DNA of 64,000 nucleotides from the NCBI GenBank assembly GCA_016933965.1, contig JAFGTS010000022.1:94763-158762 (forward strand), read 5' to 3'. Of the stretch, positions 36,762 through 46,058 are shown one piece after another. The position numbers and the translations under genes were made by a program. The notes under the pieces were generated by a model. That model was not told the DNA's origin, made no database searches, and worked only from the letters and a program-made list of their open reading frames with translations. How positions within the stretch are numbered: position 1 is the first letter of the stretch; the number at the start of each line of letters is the position of its first letter. Origin of the DNA: Deltaproteobacteria bacterium (GTDB lineage: Bacteria > Desulfobacterota > Syntrophia > Syntrophales > UBA2210).

Positions 36762-38369
36762 CTATTTCCCCTTTGCGTCCTTATAAATGTCTTTATAGGT
36801 GACCCGCAACACCTTTCTGAGTATCTTTCCCGTCGGGCTGACGGGAAGGTCGGCGGCCCCGATGAGGATGAACTTCTTGGGGATCTTGTACTTCGCCAGG
36901 TGCTTCAGCGAATATTCCATGAGTTCCTCTTCCGTCAGATCCGGCGACGCGGGAATGACCACGGCCGTCACCCCCTCTATCCAGTACGGATGATGTACGC
37001 CGAAGACGGCGCTGACCTGCACGCCGGGGTGCGAGTTGAGCACTTCCTCCACCTCAAGACATGAAACGTTCTCTCCCCCTGTTTTGACCATGTCCTTTAC
37101 GCGGTCGACGAAATAGTAGTTGCCGTCTTCGCCCAGATAGCCGACGTCACCGGTATGATGCCATCCGTTCCTGAAGGTTTCCGCCGTTTTTTCCTCATCC
37201 TTGTAGTACCCCGACATGACCGAGGGTGACCGAAGAACGATCTCGCCGATATCGCCCTGCGGCACTTCCTGGTCCTGGTAGTCGACGATCCGTATTTCCG
37301 TGTCCAGGCAGGGTTTCCCGATAATGTTCCCTGAAGAGGGCATTTTTTTATCTCTCATCCAGAAGAAGGTTCCGGTAATGTTGATCTCCGTCTGGCTCCA
37401 GTGACCACCGAATATGGCATTGGGACACAGTTCCGTCCAACGCTTCAGTGCATCGAGCGGCATATTTCCGCCGAACCATACACACTTCCGGAGTGACGTC
37501 AGGTCATACTGGTCCAGGGGCATTCCCAGCAATCCCGTGTACAGGGTCGGCGGCCACACAAGACCCGTGACCTTTTCCTTCTGGATCAGCTCCATCGATT
37601 CCACGGGATCGATCCCGTAGGTGGCGATACAGAGGGCACCCGCCTTGGCGGCGGCCACGAATATGGAAGAAGCGCCGATGTGAAAAAGCGGAATGTTCAT
37701 CAGAAAGATGTCGCTCTCCTCGATCCACGCACCGGAGGTGGTGAGAAAATTGGCCGTCTGGGAGAAGTAGTTGCTGTTCGTGATAAGCCCTCCCTTCGGG
37801 GCAGCCGTCGTTCCACTGGTATAAATTATGGACGCCGGGTCTTCATTCTCAATGATCATGTCCGGTTCATCATCGGGATAGTGCTCCGCAAAAAGTTCGT
37901 CCACATCCATCCACCCATCGGGAATATCAACGCCCGCGAGATTGATGAGCCCGAACTTTTCCACCGTCTTCAGCTCTCCCGCCACTGCCTGGACCGGCTC
38001 GAGAAAGGCGGTCTCGACAAAGAACGCCTTCGCCTCACAGTGATTGATCTGGTAGACGATCTCTCCCCCCCGGAGAAGGTAATTGACCGGCGCATACCAG
38101 ATGCCGGACTTGAAACAGGCCCACATGAGCGTCGCCATCTGCAAGCAATTCTGGGACATGATCGCAAGGGCGTCCCCTTTTCGAAGTCCCAGCTCGTGCA
38201 GCGCATGAACGGTACGGTTGACGATCGCATTATATTCCGCGTAGGTGAATCGTTTATCCCGGAACATGAAAACCTGTCGCTGCGGCGACCGCTTCGCTGT
38301 TCTTTTTAAAAAATCCCCCACCGCCTGTCGGCGCATCAGATTCAGTTGCAGTTTTTCCTGATCATTCAT
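36762..38369 (-). CDS. AMP-forming acyl-CoA ligase (first of two)
   Basis: A 535-residue member of the ANL superfamily. It has the P-loop YTSGTTAAPKGG, the adenylate-binding GGHWSQTE stretch, TGDVGYLGEDGNYYFVDRVKDMVKTGG and the C-terminal SPTGKILRK with the catalytic Lys. It would activate a carboxylic acid with ATP to its CoA ester. The substrate pocket cannot be read, so fatty, aromatic or alicyclic acids are all possible. A GGAGGG site precedes the ATG. It lies with two acyl-CoA dehydrogenases and a second ligase. Confidence 0.92.
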   Translation of the reverse strand: MNDQEKLQLNLMRRQAVGDFLKRTAKRSPQRQVFMFRDKRFTYAEYNAIVNRTVHALHELGLRKGDALAIMSQNCLQMATLMWACFKSGIWYAPVNYLLRGGEIVYQINHCEAKAFFVETAFLEPVQAVAGELKTVEKFGLINLAGVDIPDGWMDVDELFAEHYPDDEPDMIIENEDPASIIYTSGTTAAPKGGLITNSNYFSQTANFLTTSGAWIEESDIFLMNIPLFHIGASSIFVAAAKAGALCIATYGIDPVESMELIQKEKVTGLVWPPTLYTGLLGMPLDQYDLTSLRKCVWFGGNMPLDALKRWTELCPNAIFGGHWSQTEINITGTFFWMRDKKMPSSGNIIGKPCLDTEIRIVDYQDQEVPQGDIGEIVLRSPSVMSGYYKDEEKTAETFRNGWHHTGDVGYLGEDGNYYFVDRVKDMVKTGGENVSCLEVEEVLNSHPGVQVSAVFGVHHPYWIEGVTAVVIPASPDLTEEELMEYSLKHLAKYKIPKKFILIGAADLPVSPTGKILRKVLRVTYKDIYKDAKGK

Positions 38370-38438
38370 GGTTCCCTCCTTTTCCGCATATTACGTAATA
38401 TTCTCCGCTTCACATAAGGAACGCCTGCAGTTGCCCCC

Positions 38439-39563
38439 TCAAAGCCCCAGTTCCTCCGCCACGCGAGCACGATGAAGATCGGCGCCGCCGAACTTCAGGT
38501 CGCCCGTCATGGAGCGCTCGTGATAGAGGTACATGTCATGTTCTTTCGTAAACCCGATACCCCCGAATATCTGATGGCCGAGGATCGTCACGCGCCGGTA
38601 GGCCTCGCCCACGCGCGCTTTCGCCATCGCGGCGTCCATGGAGGCGTCCCTGCCCTCGCTGATCTTCCAGGCCGCTTTCAGGAAAAGGTACCGGGAGCCG
38701 CTTATATCGGCCAGCATGTTGGCAAAATGGTGCTGGATCGCCTGAAAACTCCCGATGGGACGGTTGAACTGGGTCCGTTCCCGCGCGTATTCGAGGCTCA
38801 TGTCCATGACCGCCTGAGCGCCGCCGATCATCTCGGCACAGAGAATGACCGTCGCTTTCCGGTGGATGTCTTCGATGATCGGCCAGGCCCGGTCCGGTTC
38901 GCCCAGGATGCGCTCCTTCTTGACCGGGACACCGTTGAACACGACCTCGAACTGCCGGTCTCCCGCCAGGGTTTGCAGGGGGGTGATGGTGATCCCCGGT
39001 GCATCCTTTTCAACGATAAAAAGGGTGATTTCCTCTTCATCAGCGCCCGTCCGTGCCGCACACAGCAGGAGATCGGCCCGGTCCGCGTCGGGCACGAAAA
39101 GCTTGGTGCCGTCGATGACGAACCCGTCACCCGCGGTCGAGGCTTTCGCGGTGATCGAAGATGCCCGGCGGTACGCGCCCGGTTCATCAACCGCCAGGGT
39201 CATGATGCGCTCGCCCCCGGCGATCTTCGGCAGTATATCCTCCTTCTGTTCCGGGGTACCCCAGGCCATGACCGGCAGCGCTCCCAGCACGACCGTTGTG
39301 AAGAGCGGGCCCGGACAGATGTGGTAGCCGATCTCCTCAAAAAGGATCGCCAGGTCCAGAAAGGACCCACCGCTTCCCCCGTATTCGCCGGGGATGATCA
39401 GGCCCGTCCATCCAAGGTCCGTCATTTTCCGCCACAGTTCCGGCGGGAATTCCTTCCCCTCTTCGAGTGTTCTCACCAGGTCCCGGGGGCACTCCCTGGA
39501 CAGGAAATTCCTTGCCGACTCCTTGAGCAGCTTCTGTTCTTCCGTCAAATCAAAATTCATCAT
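38439..39563 (-). CDS. Acyl-CoA dehydrogenase (smaller, of a pair)
   Basis: A 374-residue acyl-CoA dehydrogenase starting MMNFDLTEEQKLLKES with a CCGGAGGTGA site upstream. ILGEPDRAWP and the RTQFNRPIGSFQAIQH block identify the fold. The C-terminus ends with GGADLHRARVAEELGL, lacking the common YEGTSE motif. It is followed on the same strand by a second, larger one; such small and large pairs form heterotetramers in bacterial steroid side-chain degradation. The electron acceptor, presumably ETF, is not in the window. Confidence 0.9.
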   Translation of the reverse strand: MMNFDLTEEQKLLKESARNFLSRECPRDLVRTLEEGKEFPPELWRKMTDLGWTGLIIPGEYGGSGGSFLDLAILFEEIGYHICPGPLFTTVVLGALPVMAWGTPEQKEDILPKIAGGERIMTLAVDEPGAYRRASSITAKASTAGDGFVIDGTKLFVPDADRADLLLCAARTGADEEEITLFIVEKDAPGITITPLQTLAGDRQFEVVFNGVPVKKERILGEPDRAWPIIEDIHRKATVILCAEMIGGAQAVMDMSLEYARERTQFNRPIGSFQAIQHHFANMLADISGSRYLFLKAAWKISEGRDASMDAAMAKARVGEAYRRVTILGHQIFGGIGFTKEHDMYLYHERSMTGDLKFGGADLHRARVAEELGL

Positions 39564-39597
39564 GTCACCTCCGGTTTCACTATCGCCGTTCCCGGGA

Positions 39598-40794
39598 TCA
39601 TTTTCTCGGCAGTCCCAGCCCGCGGGTTGCGATGATCCCCCGCTGCACCTCGGACGTACCCGCGCCGATGGGGCCGGACACGGAGTCCATGTATCCGAGG
39701 TTCACCAATCCTCGCAGGGGAGCCCATTTCGATCCCCGCTTCAACTGCCCGGCGGGTCCCAGTATTTCCATGGCAACACCCGCCAGGGTCCGGCTGAGCT
39801 CCGTACCGAAAAGTTTCAGCATCGATGATTCGAGGTCCGGTATCGTACCCTGATCCATCAACCAGGCCGTGCGCCAGTAAAAGCCGGATACCACCTCTAT
39901 CTCTATGGCCATCGAGGCAAGCTTGTTGCGTACCAGCGCATCATCGGCAAGAAGCCGCCCGTTGCTCTTCGTTTCCTTCACGTATGCCACCAGTTCATCG
40001 AGGATCCGCCTGAACGCGCCAACACCGACGAACAGCCGCTCATACTGGAGGGCAAGCATCACGGAGTAGAAACCCTGGTTCACGTTCCCGACGACGTTCT
40101 TCTTGGGGACCCTGACGTCATCGAAGAACACTTCATTGAAGGAATGTATCCCGCAGATGTTTTCGAGGGGACGGATCGTGATGCCCGGCGATCGATTGTC
40201 GACAAGCATGATCGTCTCGCCCCGGTATTTCGGCGCCCCCGGGTCGGTCTTCGCGAGCAGCCATGCGTAATCGGCGATGTGGGCGCCGCTGCTCCATATT
40301 TTCTGGCCGTTGACGACAAAGTCGTCTCCGTCATCGACGGCACGGGTCTTTATGGAAGCAAGGTCCGAACCGGCGTTGGGTTCACTGTAACCAAGCCAGA
40401 AGCGCAATTCGCCCCGGGCGATCCTCGGCAGCCACTCCCGTTTCATTTCATCAGAGGCGACTTTGGCGATGGTGGGGCCACCGATCGCCGTTGACACATC
40501 ACCCGGCGGCGCCCGGTGGTAGCTCATGACGTCATCGAGAATGGCATGTTTTACCATGGAGTTCATGCCGCCGTACTCGCTGGGCCAACCGATGCTCAGC
40601 CACCCGCGCTTTCCCAGTTTCAAAAGCAGCTCATCGTGAAATTCCTTGAACTCTTCCTCCAGCCCGGGGAGCGTCCCGTAACCCGCCGGCCAGTAAAGGG
40701 CCTTTTCGTCCCAGTCCGGGGGAAGCTCGGCCTTCGCAAACTCCTCCACCTCGCGCCTGAACGATCGTTCTTCTTCACTGAAATCGAAGTTCAT
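39598..40794 (-). CDS. Acyl-CoA dehydrogenase (larger, of a pair)
   Basis: A 398-residue acyl-CoA dehydrogenase. GYSEPNAGSDLASI and KIWSSGAHIADY are the middle-domain motifs. Near the C-terminus the usual IYEGTSE is IGAGTSEVQRGIIA, so the canonical Glu is replaced by Ala; in several subfamilies the base lies elsewhere. I chose the ATG at 40794, with GGAGG nine bases before, over upstream in-frame ATGs. It sits 34 bases from the smaller dehydrogenase and 80 bases after the second ligase. A heteromeric enzyme with its neighbour is inferred. Confidence 0.88.
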   Translation of the reverse strand: MNFDFSEEERSFRREVEEFAKAELPPDWDEKALYWPAGYGTLPGLEEEFKEFHDELLLKLGKRGWLSIGWPSEYGGMNSMVKHAILDDVMSYHRAPPGDVSTAIGGPTIAKVASDEMKREWLPRIARGELRFWLGYSEPNAGSDLASIKTRAVDDGDDFVVNGQKIWSSGAHIADYAWLLAKTDPGAPKYRGETIMLVDNRSPGITIRPLENICGIHSFNEVFFDDVRVPKKNVVGNVNQGFYSVMLALQYERLFVGVGAFRRILDELVAYVKETKSNGRLLADDALVRNKLASMAIEIEVVSGFYWRTAWLMDQGTIPDLESSMLKLFGTELSRTLAGVAMEILGPAGQLKRGSKWAPLRGLVNLGYMDSVSGPIGAGTSEVQRGIIATRGLGLPRK

Positions 40795-40874
40795 TCCATT
40801 CATCCTCCTCGTCATCGACACTATCGCAAACGGCAACCCGCAGCGGTGCTGAAACTCCTCACGAAACGCGTGCT

Positions 40875-42479
40875 CTACTTCGTGGCAATATCATGGTACT
40901 TCTTCCGTAACTCCTTCTTCAGGATCTTTCCCGTCGGGTTCCGGGGAAAGTCCTCAACGACCAGTACGTATTTTGGGACCTTGAAGCGGGGCAACTTTTC
41001 CTTGCAGTAGGTTATAAGCTCATCTTCCGTGATGGTCTCTCCCGGCCGGGGAATGACGGCCACGGTCAGGGCCTCCATCCAGTCCGGATGGGGAACGCCG
41101 AAAGCGGCGCACTCCGCCACCTTCGGATAGGTACTGACGATGAATTCAATGCCCGCCGAGGGGATATTTTCTCCGCCGCTCTTGACCATGTCCTTCAGGC
41201 GGTCCACGAAGAATACTTCTCCCTCTTCATTGATCCTCCCCACATCGCCTGAATGAAACCATCCGCCGGCGAAGACCTCCCGGTTCTTTTCATCGTTCCG
41301 GTAGTATCCCTTCAGGACGGCGGGGCCCCTGAAGACCATTTCACCCTCTTCGCCCGCGGGGACCTCATTGTTGTTGATATCCACGATCTTCATCTCCAGC
41401 GCGGGCGCCGGCCGGCCGACCCAGTTCATGTTCCCCTCCGGGATCTCATCAACGTCCCTGAAATTGCCGGCCGTTCCCAGCGCGGTCAGTTCACTGGACG
41501 CGTAGAGCGAAGCCCACTCGATATGGGGCGCGGTCCTGTTCCAGTCCACGATCATCTGTTTCGGGATCGTGGCACCGAAGGACACGCATTTCCGCAATGA
41601 TAGAGCTGCCGTTTCTATCTCCGGCACCTGGAGGAGACGGGTGTACAACGTCGGGGGGAGCACCGTGTAGGTGGCCTGATACGTCTTTATAAGGTCGGCG
41701 ATACCGGCGGCATCAGGCATATAGAGAAGTACCACCGTTCCGCCCAGCATGAGGGCGAAGGTCGCCACGGCGATACCTCCCGTGTAGAACAGGGGCAGCG
41801 CCTGAAGGCCGGTGTCGCTTTCCCTGACATCAAGATACCGTGCCGCCTGCACGGCTGAAGCGGCGGCAAAATAGTTACCGTGGGTCAGCATGACGCCTTT
41901 CGGCAGCGCCTCGGTCCCGCTGGTGTAGGTAACGGTCGCCACATCATCGATATCTATCTCAATCTCAGGTTCATCGTCGGGGTGATCCTTCATCAACTCC
42001 GCCATGTCGACCCACTCCGGCGGGCGCTGTGCCGCACCGGTCACCCCGATAAAGCCGAACCGGACACCGGAAAGACGCGGCAGGACATTGGCCACGCGCC
42101 CCATGAGTGTATCCTCGACAAAGAGCATCTTCGCCCCCGAGTCGGTCACGACATAGAAGACCTCGTCGTCGGTGAAGGTAACGTTCACGGGCGTGATGCA
42201 CGCGCCGATCTTGGAAAGTCCGTAGATCAGAAAGAGAAATTGCGGGCAGTTGAGCGAGTAAATGGAGACCTTGTCCCCTTTTGTTATCCCCAGGGATAAC
42301 AGACCATTGGCCACCCGGCAGATGATCCTGTTGAATTCATCCCACCGGTAGCGAAACACCTCACCCCCCGGCGAGGGAAAGATCAATGCGGTCTTGCTCG
42401 TAAGCCGCTTCGCGTTCCTCCTGAAGGTATCCCCCAGGGCGAAGCGCCGCATGATATGGTTCCCGGCATATGATTCCAT
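40875..42479 (-). CDS. AMP-forming acyl-CoA ligase (second of two)
   Basis: A 534-residue ANL ligase. YTSGTEALPKGVMLTHGN is the P-loop, SGDVGRINEEGEVFFVDRLKDMVKSGGEN the hinge and NPTGKILKK the C-terminal Lys motif. It differs substantially from the ligase at 36.8 kb, so the two are likely to have different acids as substrates. A GGGAGG site lies ahead of the ATG. Between it and the DUF35 gene are 131 bases with no recognisable feature. Confidence 0.92.
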   Translation of the reverse strand: MESYAGNHIMRRFALGDTFRRNAKRLTSKTALIFPSPGGEVFRYRWDEFNRIICRVANGLLSLGITKGDKVSIYSLNCPQFLFLIYGLSKIGACITPVNVTFTDDEVFYVVTDSGAKMLFVEDTLMGRVANVLPRLSGVRFGFIGVTGAAQRPPEWVDMAELMKDHPDDEPEIEIDIDDVATVTYTSGTEALPKGVMLTHGNYFAAASAVQAARYLDVRESDTGLQALPLFYTGGIAVATFALMLGGTVVLLYMPDAAGIADLIKTYQATYTVLPPTLYTRLLQVPEIETAALSLRKCVSFGATIPKQMIVDWNRTAPHIEWASLYASSELTALGTAGNFRDVDEIPEGNMNWVGRPAPALEMKIVDINNNEVPAGEEGEMVFRGPAVLKGYYRNDEKNREVFAGGWFHSGDVGRINEEGEVFFVDRLKDMVKSGGENIPSAGIEFIVSTYPKVAECAAFGVPHPDWMEALTVAVIPRPGETITEDELITYCKEKLPRFKVPKYVLVVEDFPRNPTGKILKKELRKKYHDIATK

Positions 42480-42610
42480 ACACGCACCTCCCTTCTGTCA
42501 GTGAACGGTGACAGCCTCATTCGCCGGCCCGAGATGTATCAAAAACGTTTCGGGCCGACGGAAAAGGGATTCAGGTAACAGGCCAACAAAAACCCGACCC
42601 TATCGCTTCT

Positions 42611-43072
42611 CTAAACCGGCTTGAAATAGGCTATATCGTAGATCGTACCCTCTCTCTTTCGGGCCCACACCGCCTTGACCTTCGTTCCGATACCGATCTT
42701 TTTCTCCACTTTCTTCGTGTCGGAAAGCGGAAGTCCCCCCAGGAAATGAACAAGGTCGCAATCGGCACCGTCAAGGCGGATCAATGCCATCGCATAGGGA
42801 GGTTCCTTCACCTGACCGTAGAAGCTCTTTCTGACAAGGTTCCATGATCGAACGGTACCGACCTGAGAAACCTCCACCCATTTATCCATATCTTCGAGAC
42901 AATAAGGGCAGAACGCCCGCGCAGGCACAAGCACCTTGCCGCATTTTCTGCACTTCGTGCCCAGTATCTTCCGCTTTCTCAATCCGTCGAAGAATCCGGT
43001 CCAGTATTTTCCGAGAGCCCACCGATAGGGCAACGCGACATTGTTCGGAGTTGTTCGGTATTCCTTCGGCAT
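42611..43072 (-). CDS. DUF35 OB-fold/zinc-ribbon protein (first of two)
   Basis: A 153-residue protein with a rubredoxin-like zinc ribbon (CRKC ... CPYC, residues about 42-58) and a C-terminal OB-fold (GTVRSWNLV, YAMALIRLDG, GTKVKAVWARK). DUF35 proteins are partner subunits of SCP2-type thiolases and aldolases, for example benzylsuccinate-pathway BbsA and steroid ChsH2, where they bind acyl-CoA. Two thiolases are encoded immediately upstream. Confidence 0.9.
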   Translation of the reverse strand: MPKEYRTTPNNVALPYRWALGKYWTGFFDGLRKRKILGTKCRKCGKVLVPARAFCPYCLEDMDKWVEVSQVGTVRSWNLVRKSFYGQVKEPPYAMALIRLDGADCDLVHFLGGLPLSDTKKVEKKIGIGTKVKAVWARKREGTIYDIAYFKPV

Positions 43073-43132
43073 ATGTCGATCCTCCTTCTCTTCGCTCTTC
43101 TCGTCATCGATAACCGATATACCCGTAAACGA

Positions 43133-43612
43133 TCATTTTATCGGTTTGAAATAATCTATATCGTTGATGTTTCCTTCCTTCTTTTTCCGCCACACCGCCT
43201 TGACCCGTCCTCCGAGCTTGACCCTTCTGTTCACCTTCTCGAAGTCCTTCAGGTCAAAGCCGGCGATGCGATGGAGAAATCCGGTATCACATCCGTCCAG
43301 GCGTACCTGAACCGTTATGAAGGGCGGTTCAGGTATCTGGGCGTAGAATTTCAGCGTCGCGTAGGACCATGTTTCTATTGTTCCCTCGTCCGCGACCTGG
43401 ACCCATTCTTCCATTTCTTCAAAGCACCGGGGACAGAACGTACGGGGCGGCACAAAGATCCGTTTGCATTTGCTGCACCGGGTCCCCATTATCCGCTCTT
43501 CCTTCAGGTAATCGAAAAACGTGCTCCACGTGGGACCGACAGCCACCTCGTAAGGCACGAACACCTCGGTTCTGATCTCCCTGGGTTTTTCTTTCGGTTT
43601 TTCCTTTGCCAT
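43133..43612 (-). CDS. DUF35 OB-fold/zinc-ribbon protein (second of two)
   Basis: A 159-residue paralogue of the preceding DUF35 protein, with CSKC ... CPRC and a C-terminal OB-fold (GTIETWSYATL, ITVQVRLDGCD, GRVKAVWRKK). The Lys/Glu-rich N-terminus MAKEKPKEKPRE is unusual. The start at 43612 has AGGAGGA in front; the frame extends 15 codons further. It is 63 bases downstream of the Cys-containing thiolase and probably pairs with it. Confidence 0.9.
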   Translation of the reverse strand: MAKEKPKEKPREIRTEVFVPYEVAVGPTWSTFFDYLKEERIMGTRCSKCKRIFVPPRTFCPRCFEEMEEWVQVADEGTIETWSYATLKFYAQIPEPPFITVQVRLDGCDTGFLHRIAGFDLKDFEKVNRRVKLGGRVKAVWRKKKEGNINDIDYFKPIK

Positions 43613-43675
43613 TATCCGATCCTCCTCACTCCACGGAACACTGCCGTTTGGTTCCATCTGTCATGTTTTCAGGAA

Positions 43676-44842
43676 TCAGAGCTCAGACCCCACTATCGTA
43701 ATGCCGTTGAACTGGTCTATCCCGCCCATTGCATGGGACAGGGCGAGACGTGCCCCCTCGATCTGGCGTTCACCGGCCTTGCCGGTGACCTGAAGCGCCG
43801 CCTCGGCGAGCCTGATGAGACCGGTGGCCCCGATGGGGTTGGTGCAGAGCGTTCCTCCCGAGGGGTCACAGGGGAGCTGCCCGTCTTTCAGGAATGTCCC
43901 CTTCAGCACATAGTCGGGGGCCTCTCCACGAGGGCAGAAACCGAAACATTCATAGAATATCATTTCCTGGTAGGTGAACGGATTGTACACTTCAGCGACA
44001 TCCAGTTCCTTCAGCGGATCACGGATCCCTGCCTGTCGATATGCTTCCTTGGCCGCTTCCGTGGCACTGGGCCAGATCGACTTATTGCTCTCTCCATAAA
44101 AGAATTCCTCGCCCCTGAATCCCAATCCCTTGATCCATGCCGGCTTCTTGCAGATCTTCCTGGCCTTCTCCTCTGAAGCGTAAATGATAGCGCAGGCACC
44201 GTCGGACGAGGGACACACGTCAAGCAGGCGAACGGGATAGGTGATGATCATCGCGTTCTTCACCTCGTCGAGGGTGACCTTCATATGAATATGGGCGTAC
44301 GGATTCTCCAGGGCATTGTCATGATTGCTCACCGATATGAGGGCGGCGGCATCCCGGGCCTTCTCTTCGGAAATGCCGAACCGGTATATCCATTCCATGG
44401 ACTGCATGGTAAACACCATGGGGGCGCCGGCCGAGAAGGGTTTGGTGAACCACGGGTCCGCCACGGTCGTCATGGTCGCCTGCCCGTCACCCTCGAACAT
44501 CTTCTCAGAACCCACGACAAGGATGATATCCGCCGCGCCGGATGCCACCCAGTAGAACCCGCAATGGGCGATCGACTGGCCGGTGCTGCCACAGGTCTCC
44601 GCCTTCAGGACCGGTTTCCCGACGGACCCCAGGGCCTCGGCAAAATACAGATGTGTATCGGAGACTCCCTCCATCATCGACGGCATGGTCCCCGAGACGA
44701 CGCCTTCGATATCACGCAGCGATATGCCGGCATCATTCAGGGCGGCCACGACAGCCTCCCTCACCAGCTCGGGATAACTCACATCATTCCGTCTCCCGTG
44801 CTTCGTCTGTCCCGTTCCGATAATCGCAACAGCTCTTCCCAT
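43676..44842 (-). CDS. SCP2-type thiolase with catalytic cysteine
   Basis: A 388-residue thiolase-fold protein. AIIGTGQTKHGRR at the N-terminus, the nucleophile Cys84 within AETCGSTG, and HAMGGIDQFNG near the C-terminus identify the lipid-transfer-protein/SCP2 branch, whose members thiolyse or retro-aldol-cleave CoA esters together with DUF35 proteins. It lies next to a second thiolase-like gene lacking the Cys and two DUF35 genes, so an oligomeric complex is likely. The bond it cleaves is unknown. Confidence 0.9.
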   Translation of the reverse strand: MGRAVAIIGTGQTKHGRRNDVSYPELVREAVVAALNDAGISLRDIEGVVSGTMPSMMEGVSDTHLYFAEALGSVGKPVLKAETCGSTGQSIAHCGFYWVASGAADIILVVGSEKMFEGDGQATMTTVADPWFTKPFSAGAPMVFTMQSMEWIYRFGISEEKARDAAALISVSNHDNALENPYAHIHMKVTLDEVKNAMIITYPVRLLDVCPSSDGACAIIYASEEKARKICKKPAWIKGLGFRGEEFFYGESNKSIWPSATEAAKEAYRQAGIRDPLKELDVAEVYNPFTYQEMIFYECFGFCPRGEAPDYVLKGTFLKDGQLPCDPSGGTLCTNPIGATGLIRLAEAALQVTGKAGERQIEGARLALSHAMGGIDQFNGITIVGSEL

Positions 44843-44855
44843 GTCTCTTCACCTC

Positions 44856-45992
44856 CTAACCTTCCAGGATCGCCACGGAATGGCACTGACCGGCAAACCC
44901 ATGCGTCCCGTGAGCCAGGGCCTTCTTCACCTTCTTATCCACCTGGTGCTCACCGGCATCTCCCCGTATCTGCAGGGTGGCTTCAATGATGCGGTACAGA
45001 CCCCTGGACACATAGGGGTTCATCGCAAGGACACCACCCGATGGATTGACCGGAAGGGCGCCGTCCATCCGGGTAAGACCGCTGTCGATCAGCCTGCCGC
45101 CCTTGCCTTCTCCGCAGAACCGGAGTTTTTCGCACCAGAGCAGTTCCTGGAACGCATAGGGCTCACAGATCTCGGCAACATCGATCTCTTTCCGGGGATT
45201 TTTGATCCCGGCCATCTTGTAGGCCTTTGAAGCCGCCGCGGGCAACTGCCCGTTGAGCAGGTCCCGGTCACCGGGATTGAAGTGGTCCATGGAACAACCG
45301 TATCCCGACAGCCAGACAGGCTTTTCGCAGAGTTTCTTCGCCCTTTTCTCCGACGCCAGGAGCACCGAGGCGACGCCGTCAGACTTCGGCGCACACATCA
45401 GTGCCCTGAGGGGGTCGCAGACCACCTCGGAAGCAAGCACATCGTCGACGCTGACCCGCTTCTTGACATGCGCGTAGGGATTATAGAGAGCGTTGCCCAG
45501 GTTCTTCTCCACGACACGAGCGCACTGTTCTTCCGTAATGCCGTAACGCTCCATGTACTGTCGCATCTGAAATGCCGCCGCCGCCGTTTCGTTCATGCCG
45601 ACGGGCCGCAGGTAGAACGGATCGGCGAAAAAACCGGTCAGCGTATCATAGTCCGGATTCTCCGATCCTTTGATGATCGCCGTGACGAGCAGTGTGTCGA
45701 AGAAACCGGACATTACCCGCATGCACCCGTAAATAAAGGCGAACATGGAATCTTCTGCCCGTGTTCCTTCGATCATGAAGGCGCCGGCGCCATCCCAGTC
45801 AAGGGAATTCGCACAGGAAAAACCGCTGTGAAAAATATCCGATGATCCGATGACGACGCAGTCCACCTCCTCGCGTTTCATCCCGGCCCGATCCAGTAGC
45901 TCCTTGTTCACCCGGTACGTGAAGTCCATCAGGTTGTCCCTCGATTCGACACCCGGACTCTGTGCCACCTGAGTGATCGCAACTCTTCGCAT
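44856..45992 (-). CDS. Thiolase-like protein lacking the nucleophilic cysteine
   Basis: A 378-residue member of the same SCP2-type thiolase family, clearly homologous to the downstream enzyme (KNLGNALYNPYAH, SDGVASVLLA, EICEPYAFQE, NPSGGVLAMNP and AHGTHGFAG). At the position of the catalytic Cys84 of its partner it reads EGTRAEDSMF (residues 75-84), with no Cys. It may therefore be a structural or aldolase-type partner rather than a thiolase. The two genes are 13 bases apart and co-oriented. Confidence 0.85.
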   Translation of the reverse strand: MRRVAITQVAQSPGVESRDNLMDFTYRVNKELLDRAGMKREEVDCVVIGSSDIFHSGFSCANSLDWDGAGAFMIEGTRAEDSMFAFIYGCMRVMSGFFDTLLVTAIIKGSENPDYDTLTGFFADPFYLRPVGMNETAAAAFQMRQYMERYGITEEQCARVVEKNLGNALYNPYAHVKKRVSVDDVLASEVVCDPLRALMCAPKSDGVASVLLASEKRAKKLCEKPVWLSGYGCSMDHFNPGDRDLLNGQLPAAASKAYKMAGIKNPRKEIDVAEICEPYAFQELLWCEKLRFCGEGKGGRLIDSGLTRMDGALPVNPSGGVLAMNPYVSRGLYRIIEATLQIRGDAGEHQVDKKVKKALAHGTHGFAGQCHSVAILEG

Positions 45993-46058
45993 AGGCCACC
46001 TCCTTGTTTATCTGTCTCCTTGTTTTTTTTACGGGTGGATCTTGTTCCCCGTTACCAT

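Noticed and set aside
38472..39635. Long plus-strand frame opposite the smaller acyl-CoA dehydrogenase
   Set aside because: Antisense shadow without motif or ribosome site.
43073..44176. Plus-strand frame opposite a DUF35 gene and thiolase
   Set aside because: Antisense shadow spanning two real genes.
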